Of a stretch of 64,000 bases of DNA, positions 52,927-61,466 are shown in pieces (the first letter of the stretch is position 1; each line of letters starts with the position of its first letter). This DNA is from Sulfurimonas sp. HSL1-2 (GTDB taxonomy: Bacteria > Campylobacterota > Campylobacteria > Campylobacterales > Sulfurimonadaceae), in the NCBI RefSeq assembly GCF_039645565.1, contig NZ_CP147914.1, forward strand, positions 1,237,573 through 1,301,572. Direction: 5' to 3'. The translations under genes were made by a program, and so were the position numbers. Under the pieces are notes generated by a model, which ran no database searches, had not been told where the DNA came from, and worked only from the letters and a program-made list of their open reading frames with translations.

Positions 52927-53853
52927 TCATTTTGTAACACGGTTAATGTTGCGTAAGTGTGTAGAATAGTAACGTGAAAAGCGGTGCTTGCCGTCCGCGC
53001 CTTTCGTAAAATAGAGGTACTCCGTTTTGGCCGGGAAGATCGCCGCCCTGATCGCCTCAAAGCCCACATTACAGACCGGTGCGGCAGGCAATCCGTTGTG
53101 CAGATAGGTGTTGTATTCGCTTTTGTCCGAACGGATCCGGGCGGCGGTGATCCGCTCGTGGGAGTAACGGCCGTAATTGAGCGTACCGTCCATCTGCAGT
53201 TTCATCCCCTTGGCCAGGCGGTTGGCAATGACGGAGGAGACCAGCGGCATCTCCGCGTTGTCTGCCGCCTCTTTCTGGATGACGGAGGCGATGACGATAT
53301 AGTGGTACCATTTGCGCTCATTGTAGAGGCCGAAGATCTTCTCCGACCAGGCGCGCTGTTTCGTTTCGGCGTAGTGCAGCAGCAGACGGACCGCGTCGGA
53401 TTCGGTAATGCCGATGGGGAGCTGGTAAGTGTCGGGGACCAGCGCACCCTCCTGATAGGGGCTCTGCTCCCGGAACGCTGCCATCAGCCGCTGCGGATCA
53501 AGCCCGTGGCTCTCGGCGAGCTGTGTAAAAAAGACATGGGTCGTCTCCCCGGGGACGAGGGTGACCGGTTTCATCGCCGCCTTGGAGGTCGTAATGCGGT
53601 AAAGGAAGTCGCCGTGGCTCATCGCCGTACCGCCCAGGTCGATCCAGCCGTGCTGCGGCTGTCCGACGAATCGCAGCAAAAAGGCGTCCAGACGGTTGAG
53701 CTGCGGGTTGGCGGTTTCGAGGTGTGTTATAATCTTGCGAATTGATCCCTGGGGAATATAGAGCACCTTCGATGTCGTGAGCCCCATATTCAGGTAATAG
53801 ATGAACGACAACGCCATCAGCAGAGCGATTGCACAAACCCATTTGACGATCAT
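52927..53853 (-). CDS. mltG: endolytic murein transglycosylase MltG (YceG-like)
   Basis: About 308 residues: one N-terminal membrane helix (VKWVCAIALLMALSFIYYL), then the YceG domain with EGALVPDTYQLP and ASVIQKEAADNAEMPLVSSVI (catalytic Glu region) and MDGTLNYG. It cuts nascent glycan and sets strand length. Starts at 53883, 53862 and 53853 are possible; even the shortest overlaps the divergent AsmA-like gene by 53 bases at the 5' ends. Confidence 0.88.
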   Translation of the reverse strand: MIVKWVCAIALLMALSFIYYLNMGLTTSKVLYIPQGSIRKIITHLETANPQLNRLDAFLLRFVGQPQHGWIDLGGTAMSHGDFLYRITTSKAAMKPVTLVPGETTHVFFTQLAESHGLDPQRLMAAFREQSPYQEGALVPDTYQLPIGITESDAVRLLLHYAETKQRAWSEKIFGLYNERKWYHYIVIASVIQKEAADNAEMPLVSSVIANRLAKGMKLQMDGTLNYGRYSHERITAARIRSDKSEYNTYLHNGLPAAPVCNVGFEAIRAAIFPAKTEYLYFTKGADGKHRFSRYYSTHLRNINRVTK

Positions 53854-56800
53854 CTCCGTCATTGCCTTCTGTCTGGTCGTCATTACCGTTCTCTACCTCA
53901 CCCTTTCAAGCGGAATCCATCTGGGCAAGCTGAAACTCGGCCGCCTCTATGCGGAGCAATTATACCTCAAGTGGGACAATGCCCTCCGCGTCGAAATCGG
54001 GACGATCGCCCTCGCCCCTTCCGACGCACCGGAGGAACCCAGCAGCCTCCTGGACCTTCAGCGGCGCGTTGCCGCCGCCCTGCGTCACATGGACGACCTC
54101 TGGATCGGCAGCCTGCGCATCGACCGCATCCGGATCGGCAACGAAATGAACGGATCGGTCCTCTTCGATCCGCACCACCGCAGTCAGCTCCTCCTGGCCT
54201 CACCAAAGCAGGGGCACGTGGCACTGACCCTCTCGCCCGTGCGGTTTTCGGATGCCTATAAGGTAGAGTGCTACGGGGATATGCACGATTTCAACGGGAC
54301 GTTCCGGCTCGAGGGTGTCCTGCAGCCGGAACAGGGCGAGCTCTACCTGGGCGGTGCCATCGATATCGCTGCGGATATCCATCTCCGCCTGGGGCTGCAT
54401 GCGACGCAGGATGCCCTGACACTCAACACCTTCTCGACCGAACCGTTTGCAAGTGTCGCACCGATCGTTGAGCCCCTGCACCTCTCCGATCATGTCGAGC
54501 CCTGGATCGTCGCGCGGGCCCAGGGCGGGCCGGTAATGCTGCACACCCTGCAGACGACCCTCCCCTATGCCGAGCCGGCCAAAGCCTTCGACAATCTTTT
54601 CGGCCACCTGACGTTTCAGAATGCCCGCTACCGGTTTGCCAATGTCCCGGAGGACTTTGAACCCGCCCTTGCCCCGAACGTGACCGTCCGCTTCGAACGT
54701 AAAACCCTGGATATCCGTCCGGAAAATGCCACCTTCTACGGCCAGCCCGGCGGCGATACCCGAATTGCGATCGATTTCGGCGGCCATGCGCCGCAGCTGC
54801 GGCTCTCCATCCTCACCGCGGCACAGTTCACCCCGCCGCTGCAGCGCCTGACCGCTTCGTACGGCATCGACCTCCCCTTTACGCAGACCGCCGGGCTCAC
54901 CGATACGAACCTGAGCCTGACCGTTAACCTCAACGACTCCCACACGACGGCGGAGGCGCAGTTCAGCACGGCCAAAAGCCGCATCGACCTCTCCGGTCTC
55001 CCCATTTCCGTTTCCCGGGCCGCGGTCGATCTGAAAGGTTCCGAGGTGACCCTGCGCTCCGTCGAGGCGGCGCTCTTTGATGGCAACGTGACGGGGCGGG
55101 TCAGCGGTACCTTCAACCCGGCCAAGCATAACGGTGCCCTGCGCTTCAATATCGGCGAAGTGCGCTACCCTGTCGGCGCCGGCCCCATTAGTCTCGATCC
55201 GGTCACCGTGCCGCTGCATTTCGAATACCGCTTCCACCCCAAAGGCGACACTATCGGGTTCGACGCCTCCCGCTGGCACTATATGGAGCACAATCTCTCC
55301 GCCGATGCCTTTACCGCACCGTTCAATCTGAAAAAACTCCTGCTGACCATCCCCAAAACGGCCGTCGCCGTCGATAAGACGGCACGGGCGACCGTCGAGG
55401 GCGAGATCTCCCTTGCCGATCCCTCGGCGTCTCTGCTCGTGGACCTGCTATCACTCCGGGCCGGGACACTCAAGACCGCGCGGGCACACGCCCGCTTTCA
55501 TATCCGAGCCGACGAAAACATCACGGTGACCAGCAGCGCGGAAACACACTGGGCACTGGATGAAACGCCGGTCTCTATCTCCCCCTTTACCCTGTCGCGC
55601 CAGCACGGGATCTTCAGGCTCTCACCGGCCGTCGTCTCGATTGAACACCAGCTGACCGGCTCCGTGGAAGGGATCTTTGAGCCGGCCACCATGGCGACCG
55701 AACTCAACGTGTCGAAATTCCGACTGGAAGACGAAGGGCTCGGCAGACTGCTGCAGGGGATGGAACAGTTCAGCGTCTATATCGTCCCCATCGATAATGA
55801 GTACGACATCGTCATCCCGTCGATCAATATGGTCTACTCCACGCTCGGGCACGGATGGCGCCTGCATTTTTTCTCCCTCGATGCTTTTACGCGACACTCC
55901 CCGCTGCTGCGCGACTACAACCTGACCGACAGTACCATCTCCGCCTGGTCAGAGAGCGGCGGCTATCCTGTCAGCTTCGAAGGCACCGTCGACTACCCCT
56001 ACGCCCTGACGGCTTTCGACGGGAAACCGGTCAACACCTATCAGTTCAAAGGTCAGATCGAGCAGAACGGCTCGCTTGAATCGACAATCAACGACCGCAT
56101 CACGGTGGAGCGTGGCGATACAATCCGCATCCGCTCGAACGGCGTCGCATTCAGCCAGCCCGAACTGACCCGTTTCTACCGCGAGCACCACTTCAGCAGC
56201 GACGACAATACGAGCGAATCGAACACCACGATCCATATCGACGCGAATAATACGGCGATCCTCTTCCCGGGCGGCCGCAAGGCCAAAGCCGACCGCATCA
56301 CCATCGACTACAGCAACAACCATATACAGGGGCAGCTCTACAAAGCCGACGGGGGCGCCAAACTCGAGGTAAAAGGCGAAACGTTCTACCTCTTCGGGTA
56401 CCGGCTCGACGACGACTTCATGAACCACTTTTTCAACCTCACCAAAGTCAAAGGCGGTACCCTGGACTTTTACCTTATCGGAGAAAAGGATGATTTCAAG
56501 GGTCTGGCCAAGATCAACGATACGACCGTACGCGATTACGTGCTTTTCAACAATCTCTTTGCCTTTATCAATACCGTTCCCGCCCTCGTCACCTTCTCGC
56601 TCCCTTCGTATGAGACCAACGGGATCAAAGTGCGATCCGCCTACGCCGAACTCGCGTTTCATGAGAAAGTGCTGTCGATCTCAAACATCAAGATCGACAG
56701 CAAGGAGCTCGATTTTGCCGGCCAGGGTGCCATCGACTACAATGCGGAAAGCATCAAGATGCAGCTGACCGTCAAGACCCGGGCCGCGGAAAATATCCGG

Positions 56801-57061
56801 AAAATCCCGCTGGTCGGCTACATCCTTGTCGGCGACGACCAGTCCGTACTGACGACGCTGAACGTCTCAGGCCCGCTGAGTGACCCGAAGGTGGAAAACA
56901 CCATCGCAAAAGATATCATCGTCAGCCCCTTCAACATCCTCAAGCGCACCCTCGATTTCCCGGTCCACTATCTCAAAATGCTGGACAGCGGCTCCGACGG
57001 CGAGACCGAAAAGGAAAACGGTACCCCGTCCATCACTTCCGGCGTTCCTCCCATTAATTGA
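53801..57061 (+). CDS. large AsmA-like/YhdP-family inner-membrane protein
   Basis: A 1086-residue protein: one N-terminal helix (TIISVIAFCLVVITVLYLTL, about 16-36), a very long beta-rich periplasmic body with repeated short strands, and a C-terminal AsmA/DUF3971-type region (LKVKGGTLDFYLIG-like block, IRKIPLVGYILVGDDQSVLTTLNVSGPLSDPKV). Proteins of this group form periplasm-spanning bridges for phospholipid transport to the outer membrane. A TTG at 53843 would remove most of the 5' overlap with mltG. The mla genes at the window end fit the same theme. Confidence 0.8.
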   Translation: MNDNAISRAIAQTHLTIISVIAFCLVVITVLYLTLSSGIHLGKLKLGRLYAEQLYLKWDNALRVEIGTIALAPSDAPEEPSSLLDLQRRVAAALRHMDDLWIGSLRIDRIRIGNEMNGSVLFDPHHRSQLLLASPKQGHVALTLSPVRFSDAYKVECYGDMHDFNGTFRLEGVLQPEQGELYLGGAIDIAADIHLRLGLHATQDALTLNTFSTEPFASVAPIVEPLHLSDHVEPWIVARAQGGPVMLHTLQTTLPYAEPAKAFDNLFGHLTFQNARYRFANVPEDFEPALAPNVTVRFERKTLDIRPENATFYGQPGGDTRIAIDFGGHAPQLRLSILTAAQFTPPLQRLTASYGIDLPFTQTAGLTDTNLSLTVNLNDSHTTAEAQFSTAKSRIDLSGLPISVSRAAVDLKGSEVTLRSVEAALFDGNVTGRVSGTFNPAKHNGALRFNIGEVRYPVGAGPISLDPVTVPLHFEYRFHPKGDTIGFDASRWHYMEHNLSADAFTAPFNLKKLLLTIPKTAVAVDKTARATVEGEISLADPSASLLVDLLSLRAGTLKTARAHARFHIRADENITVTSSAETHWALDETPVSISPFTLSRQHGIFRLSPAVVSIEHQLTGSVEGIFEPATMATELNVSKFRLEDEGLGRLLQGMEQFSVYIVPIDNEYDIVIPSINMVYSTLGHGWRLHFFSLDAFTRHSPLLRDYNLTDSTISAWSESGGYPVSFEGTVDYPYALTAFDGKPVNTYQFKGQIEQNGSLESTINDRITVERGDTIRIRSNGVAFSQPELTRFYREHHFSSDDNTSESNTTIHIDANNTAILFPGGRKAKADRITIDYSNNHIQGQLYKADGGAKLEVKGETFYLFGYRLDDDFMNHFFNLTKVKGGTLDFYLIGEKDDFKGLAKINDTTVRDYVLFNNLFAFINTVPALVTFSLPSYETNGIKVRSAYAELAFHEKVLSISNIKIDSKELDFAGQGAIDYNAESIKMQLTVKTRAAENIRKIPLVGYILVGDDQSVLTTLNVSGPLSDPKVENTIAKDIIVSPFNILKRTLDFPVHYLKMLDSGSDGETEKENGTPSITSGVPPIN

Positions 57062-57118
57062 GACTCACTCTCAAAAAGTTACCAAACGTGACAAAAATGT
57101 TTTTCATCCTTCATTTTT

Positions 57119-57136
57119 GATAATGATTGTCATATC
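57119..57136. promoter_or_regulatory. Fur-box-like site
   Basis: GATAATGATTGTCATATC agrees closely with the Fur consensus GATAATGATAATCATTATC and sits immediately upstream of the -35 of the porin promoter. Confidence 0.6.
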
Positions 57137-57138
57137 TA

Positions 57139-57168
57139 TTGACATTTAGAACTGAAATCGCCTATACT
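57139..57168 (+). promoter_or_regulatory. porin promoter (TTGACA-18-TATACT)
   Basis: -35 TTGACA at 57139-57144 and -10 TATACT at 57163-57168 with an 18-base spacer, unusually complete for this genome. About 70 bases of leader before the ATG. Confidence 0.6.
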
Positions 57169-57235
57169 TCACTCATAATTTTGGGAATGATTCTTGAAAT
57201 CATGGAATCAATCACCACGTCAAAAGGATAACTTG

Positions 57236-58480
57236 ATGAAGCACATCGCACTTTCACTGGCAGCTGCCCTCCTGGCAGGCACGGCACTCTATGCAAACGA
57301 ACTGGACGAACTCAAAGCGCAGATCGCCGAACTTCAGGAAAAGACGGATGCCCTGATCGACGAAACGTCGAATCTGAAGACCGGCTTCAATTATACGACG
57401 GTCGACACGAACGCCTCCGTCAACGGCATGGGGCCGGCAGCCTCCAAGGTCTACTACTCCAAGTCCCCGCTCTCCATCGGCGGGTACGGCGAAATGTTCT
57501 GGTCTTCGCCGGACAACGACGGTGCGGCCGGTGACGCCTATACGGACGTCTACCGCTTCGTTCCCTATATCGGGTACAAGTTCAGCGACAATATCGTTCT
57601 CAACACCGAGCTCGAGTTCGAACACGGCGGCGAAGAGATCGCCATCGAGTTCATGTACCTCGACTTCCTGCTCTACGAGGCGTTCAACCTCCAGGTCGGC
57701 AACCTGCTGGTACCGATGGGGCTCATCAACCAGCGCCATGAACCGACGCTCTTCAATACGGTGCAGCGCCCGGACGTCGAAAAATACCTGATCCCGTCCA
57801 CCTGGCATGAGACGGGTATCCTCGCCTACGGGAGCTTCAGCGACATCGGGCTGAGCTATACGGCCGGGATCATCAACGCCCTGGCGCTGAACAATGACAA
57901 CAATATGCCCGGTTCCGTCAATAAAAAGTGGATCCGCAGCGGCCGTATCGGTTCGGAGGAGAACGGCCCGATGCAGCGCGTCGCCTTCGTCGGCCGCGTC
58001 GACTACAGCGGCATCAGCGGCCTGCTCCTGGGGACTTCCGCCTATTACGGTGCCGCAACACAGGGACGCCCGAGCGGCGTAAACGCCTTTATGTACGACT
58101 TCCACGGCCAGTATGAAAAAGCGGGCTTCAAGCTCAAAGGGCTCTACACGGCCACCAGCGTCTCCGATGCGGAGAAGATCTGGGCCGAAGCGGCGGACGG
58201 TGCGGAAGGGTACTACGTCAATGCAGAGTACGACGTGCTCGCGACGCTTTCCACGCGCTACCGCCTGCCGGTCTTTGTCCAGTATGAGAACTACGACCCC
58301 GTCTCCTCCGTCGCCGGCGGCACGCGCCCCGACCTCGAGCAGACCAACACGACCGTCGGCGTGAACTTCTTCCCGCACGAGCAGGTCGTCCTGAAAGCCG
58401 ACTACGCCATGACCGACTACCACGACAGCGCCCTCGAGGACTACAATGTCATCAGCGTCGCGATGGGCTTCGTTTTCTAA
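57236..58480 (+). CDS. OprO/OprP-like outer-membrane porin
   Basis: A 414-residue porin: signal peptide MKHIALSLAAALLAGTALYA-N, a short N-terminal coiled coil (LDELKAQIAELQEKTDALIDE), then many amphipathic strands with GYGEMFW, FEHGGEEIAIEFMYLDFLL, GNLLVPMGLINQRHEPT and the C-terminal Phe (MGFVF). The layout is that of phosphate-selective-porin-like proteins. ATG at 57236 with AAAGGAT; an ATG at 57194 is in frame but lacks a signal sequence. The Fur-like site ahead suggests iron-dependent expression, so an iron-linked substrate is possible. Confidence 0.82.
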   Translation: MKHIALSLAAALLAGTALYANELDELKAQIAELQEKTDALIDETSNLKTGFNYTTVDTNASVNGMGPAASKVYYSKSPLSIGGYGEMFWSSPDNDGAAGDAYTDVYRFVPYIGYKFSDNIVLNTELEFEHGGEEIAIEFMYLDFLLYEAFNLQVGNLLVPMGLINQRHEPTLFNTVQRPDVEKYLIPSTWHETGILAYGSFSDIGLSYTAGIINALALNNDNNMPGSVNKKWIRSGRIGSEENGPMQRVAFVGRVDYSGISGLLLGTSAYYGAATQGRPSGVNAFMYDFHGQYEKAGFKLKGLYTATSVSDAEKIWAEAADGAEGYYVNAEYDVLATLSTRYRLPVFVQYENYDPVSSVAGGTRPDLEQTNTTVGVNFFPHEQVVLKADYAMTDYHDSALEDYNVISVAMGFVF

Positions 58481-58556
58481 AACGGCTTTCGCGGGAGAGC
58501 CCGGCATGCAGGTTTCTCCCTCCTGCTTCCCGGGGTTCGCCGTTGCCGTCGTGTGT

Positions 58557-58562
58557 TATAAT
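58557..58562 (+). promoter_or_regulatory. -10 box of the FMN-binding protein gene
   Basis: TATAAT about 70 bases before the ATG at 58631; the leader contains the hairpin at 58580-58608. Confidence 0.5.
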
Positions 58563-58579
58563 TTTTTGCCGAACCGATC

Positions 58580-58608
58580 ATCAAGCCCCCTTATCCCAGG
58601 GGTTTGAT
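58580..58608 (+). promoter_or_regulatory. leader hairpin before the FMN-binding gene
   Basis: ATCAAGCCCC (58580-58589) pairs with GGGGTTTGAT (58599-58608), ten base pairs with one G-U, ending about 15 bases before the ribosome site. No U-run follows. Confidence 0.45.
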
Positions 58609-58630
58609 AATCCGTTTACAAGAGAGATCC

Positions 58631-59158
58631 ATGCTGAAAAATCTGATAATAACCGTCTTTTTCCTCTGTGCCGCTGCAGAAGCCGCGCCGCTCATTTCGC
58701 CCATCGAAGCGATGCAGCACGCCTTCGGTGCCCAGAGTGAAGTGACGAAGAAAAATAAACTGATCAACAGTGAACAGGCCGCCGCCGTCACCAAGCTTGC
58801 CAAACTCAAGCTCGAGACGAAGATCTACCGTTTTTATACCGCAGCAATCGACGGCAAGGCCGTCGGGTACGGGGTGCTCATCACGCGCCAGGTCCGCCAG
58901 AAAGATGCCACGGTGCTCTACATGATCGCCCCCGAAGGCACGATCCGCGCCATCGAAATCGTTGCCTTTAACGAACCGCCGGAGTACATGCCGCAAAACA
59001 CCTATCTCGAGCAGTTCAAGGGCAAGGACGCCAACGCGACGCTGCGCGTCGGCAAAGACATCCCGACCATCAGCGGGGCGACGCTGAGCGCGCGCAACGT
59101 GACCGACGGCGCCCGCCTGGCCCTGGCGCTCTTCGAGACCGTTATCAGGAAGCATTGA
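58631..59158 (+). CDS. exported FMN-binding (flavinylated) protein
   Basis: A 175-residue periplasmic protein: signal peptide MLKNLIITVFFLCAAAEA-A and an FMN_bind/RnfG-NqrC-type domain. The ApbE target motif is SGATLSARNVT (about 149-159), whose Thr would carry covalent FMN; the upstream DATVLYMIAPEGTIRAIEIV matches the family core. The apbE gene lies 1.4 kb away. It is directly coupled (TGATG) to two membrane protein genes, suggesting a small flavin electron-transfer complex. Confidence 0.82.
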   Translation: MLKNLIITVFFLCAAAEAAPLISPIEAMQHAFGAQSEVTKKNKLINSEQAAAVTKLAKLKLETKIYRFYTAAIDGKAVGYGVLITRQVRQKDATVLYMIAPEGTIRAIEIVAFNEPPEYMPQNTYLEQFKGKDANATLRVGKDIPTISGATLSARNVTDGARLALALFETVIRKH

Positions 59159-59640
59159 TGCGCTTCACCCTCGTCAAGGACCTGCGCAGCGATGCGCTGA
59201 TGCGTCCGCTGCTCAACGGCCTGCTCCTCTTTGCGGGGAGCTTCCTCGTCGCCGACGCCTTCCTCAAACGCGACCATATCGGCCTCGACCGCGAGCGCCT
59301 CTCCAACACCCTCTACGGTAACGAAGCGGAGTTCATCGACCCTGTCAGCGAGCATTTCGTGCTCGAGCTCCTGCACAGCGACATCTTTTTCATGATGATG
59401 ACCCTGCTGACCCTCTCCGCCGTCTATGCGCGCCTCTGCCCGCTCAAGCGCATCGCCGCGGTCGTGATCAACCTGGCGATGATCGCCGCCGTTGCGGACG
59501 TCGTTTTGTTCGCGCTGGCCTATTACAGGGGAGACGCCTATCTGCTGCCGTGGCTGGGGGCTTTCTGGACCTGGCACGGCGCGGCACTTTTCATGGCCTC
59601 CGCCTCGCTGCTCTATCTGAACGTCCTCAAGAAGCCCTGA
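59158..59640 (+). CDS. membrane protein of the flavin module (four helices)
   Basis: A 160-residue inner-membrane protein with about four helices (LLNGLLLFAGSFLVA, HSDIFFMMMTLLTL, VVINLAMIAAVADVVLFALA, HGAALFMASASLLYL). Conserved-looking His in LLHSDIFF and TWHGAALF could ligate haem. Start and stop overlap its neighbours by one base each (TGATG). Not recognised as a named family. Confidence 0.7.
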   Translation: MRFTLVKDLRSDALMRPLLNGLLLFAGSFLVADAFLKRDHIGLDRERLSNTLYGNEAEFIDPVSEHFVLELLHSDIFFMMMTLLTLSAVYARLCPLKRIAAVVINLAMIAAVADVVLFALAYYRGDAYLLPWLGAFWTWHGAALFMASASLLYLNVLKKP

Positions 59641-60107
59641 TGCAGCGCGCCTACCGATTCGCCATCACCTATTTCGCCCTCTTCGGCCTGCTGCTGCTGG
59701 CCTCGGCCGCTGCGCTCTTTGCCAGCAAGATCGGCTTCTCCGTGCAGGGCATAGAGCTTTACTATCTGGGCAGTGACACCGTCCCGGGCAAAAGCCCCTA
59801 CGGCCTCCTGGAGAGCGCCGTCCCGCACCTGGGTGCAATGGGGCTTTTTATCATGGTCGGTGCGCATTTTATGCTCTTCGCGCCCGCACGTGCCAAACGG
59901 CGCACGCTTTACCTTGCACTCGCCCTTTTCGCCGCCGCCCTGCTCGACATCGCCGGCGGCTACATTATCGCTTCGGGCGCCGCATCATGGGTCTGGGTGA
60001 AACTCGCCGCCTACATCACCCTCAGCCTGCTGGGCACCCTGCTCATGCTTCAGCTGCTGTATTACGCTTTTTGGCATAGCTTGTTGCCGCCACGACATCC
60101 CCGATAA
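59640..60107 (+). CDS. second membrane protein of the flavin module
   Basis: A 155-residue protein with four helices (FAITYFALFGLLLLASAAAL, HLGAMGLFIMVGAHFMLFA, LYLALALFAAALLDIAGGYI, LAAYITLSLLGTLLMLQLLYYAF). His residues sit within or near the helices (PHLGAMG, GAHFM). With the previous gene it looks like a paired membrane subunit set. Its last 65 bases overlap the convergent PH-domain gene. Confidence 0.7.
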   Translation: MQRAYRFAITYFALFGLLLLASAAALFASKIGFSVQGIELYYLGSDTVPGKSPYGLLESAVPHLGAMGLFIMVGAHFMLFAPARAKRRTLYLALALFAAALLDIAGGYIIASGAASWVWVKLAAYITLSLLGTLLMLQLLYYAFWHSLLPPRHPR

Positions 60108-60543
60108 TGGCGCGGTGGTAGGCAAAAGGGGCTTTGATGTGGCTGATGACGTAGCGGCCGCCCGAGGTCGTCAGCACCTCCAGCGTCCCCACGTCGATGC
60201 GGTTTTTGAACCGTTCATTGTAGGGTTTGATATAGATGGTCCGGATCTCTTCGAGGTTGATCGGGATGATCTCACGGTTTCTGAACCCCTTGTGAATAAT
60301 GAGACGTTTGGGGGTCAGGACGCAGTGGTAGTGTTTCTTTTCCCGGATCTCCTGCAGGTGCATGTAAAAGGTGCGCAGAATCAACACCAGCCCGATCACC
60401 CCGATCTCGTACTCGTAGCCGATGAACAGCAGCAAAGCCCCCAGCCCGTACAGGGAGAGGATGCCGTTATAAAAGGTCTTTGAAATCTCCGCGGCCACCA
60501 GGATCTCCTCTTCCGGGTGCAGCATCTTATCAATCGTCTTCAT
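60043..60543 (-). CDS. bacterial PH-domain membrane protein
   Basis: A 166-residue protein: hydrophobic pair (GILSLYGLGALLLFIGYEYEIGVIGLVLIL, two helices, about 27-56) followed by a bPH_2/YdbS-like domain (KKHYHCVLTPKRLIIHKGFRNREIIPINLEEI). It overlaps the apbE stop by 14 bases, so both are probably one transcript. Function unknown. Confidence 0.65.
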   Translation of the reverse strand: MKTIDKMLHPEEEILVAAEISKTFYNGILSLYGLGALLLFIGYEYEIGVIGLVLILRTFYMHLQEIREKKHYHCVLTPKRLIIHKGFRNREIIPINLEEIRTIYIKPYNERFKNRIDVGTLEVLTTSGGRYVISHIKAPFAYHRAIIGDVVAATSYAKKRNTAAEA

Positions 60544-61465
60544 GCTTTGCCTCCAACGCCCTCAGGTAGTGCGACAGGTTGTCGCTTTTGACCATTGTAC
60601 CGTCATTGTAGATCAGGACATAGCCCACGGGCAGCGTCCGCAAAAAGGCGACGCTCTTCTCCGGCGGCATCACGGCCGCTGCCGTCGTCCAGGCGTCAAG
60701 GTCCCCGCTTCGGACGGTACCGACAAGGGTGATCGAGGCGAAGCTGCGCTCGGGGGTGCGCGTTTTGGGGTCGATCAGGTGGTTATGGCTTTTATCCCCG
60801 ATAAAGCGCCGGTAGTCGCCGCTTGTGCTCATCCCCGTTTCCGGGGCCACGCTCTCGAAGGCCATCAGCGTCCTTTCCGAGAAGGGGTCCTGGATCGCCA
60901 GGAGGCAGCGGCCGATGCAGCGGATATCCCCGCTGAGCGCCACGGTGCCCTCGCGCACCCCGCACTGACGCAGCGCAGTGACGGCGGCATCGACCCCCAC
61001 CCCCTTGCCGAAACCGCCGAAATCGAGCATGGCGCCGGGTGCGAGCCTCGCGGTCGTCGTATTGAACTCCAGCAGTTTCAGGCCGATCGGGAGTCCGGCG
61101 ATTTCCGCCCTGCCCGGCAGCCGCTCCTTCTCGCCGAAACGGTAGGCCCCGCGGCTCAGGGCGCCGATGGTGATATCGAAATAACCGCTGCTCTGTACGT
61201 AGTAACGCTCCGCGCTCTGCAGGGCATCATAGAGCGCCGGCGAGATCGCCAGCGTTTTATCGCGGTTGAGACGGTAGACCTCCGCGGCGGGGTCGTAGGA
61301 TGAGAGCGCCTTCTCGACGAAGGTCATCGCCGAGAAGGCCCTGTCGATGCACCCGGCCCCGGCATCCGGTACGGAGACGGTGGCAAAAGTACCCATCATG
61401 ACGCGGGTGCGCTCTGCGGCCTGCAGCGACGCGAGCAGAAGCAGCAGCAGAACGAACGGCTTCAT
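60530..61465 (-). CDS. apbE: FAD:protein FMN transferase ApbE
   Basis: A 311-residue exported flavin transferase: signal peptide MKPFVLLLLLLASLQA-A, then ApbE motifs MMGTFATVSV, LDFGGFGKGVGVDAA, the Mg site HLIDPKTRTPERSFASITLVG and DAWTTAAAVM. It attaches FMN through phosphate to Thr/Ser in periplasmic FMN-binding domains, here most likely the protein encoded at 58631. ATG at 61465; longer frames reach 61579. Stop of the HAD gene lies two bases ahead. Confidence 0.92.
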   Translation of the reverse strand: MKPFVLLLLLLASLQAAERTRVMMGTFATVSVPDAGAGCIDRAFSAMTFVEKALSSYDPAAEVYRLNRDKTLAISPALYDALQSAERYYVQSSGYFDITIGALSRGAYRFGEKERLPGRAEIAGLPIGLKLLEFNTTTARLAPGAMLDFGGFGKGVGVDAAVTALRQCGVREGTVALSGDIRCIGRCLLAIQDPFSERTLMAFESVAPETGMSTSGDYRRFIGDKSHNHLIDPKTRTPERSFASITLVGTVRSGDLDAWTTAAAVMPPEKSVAFLRTLPVGYVLIYNDGTMVKSDNLSHYLRALEAKHEDD

Positions 61466-61466
61466 T

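Noticed and set aside
58492-58545. A possible SRP (4.5S) RNA on the minus strand
   Set aside because: A CCGGGAAGCAG word is seen, but the conserved GGAAGGAAGCAG tetraloop stem is not intact; it more likely belongs to the porin 3' region.
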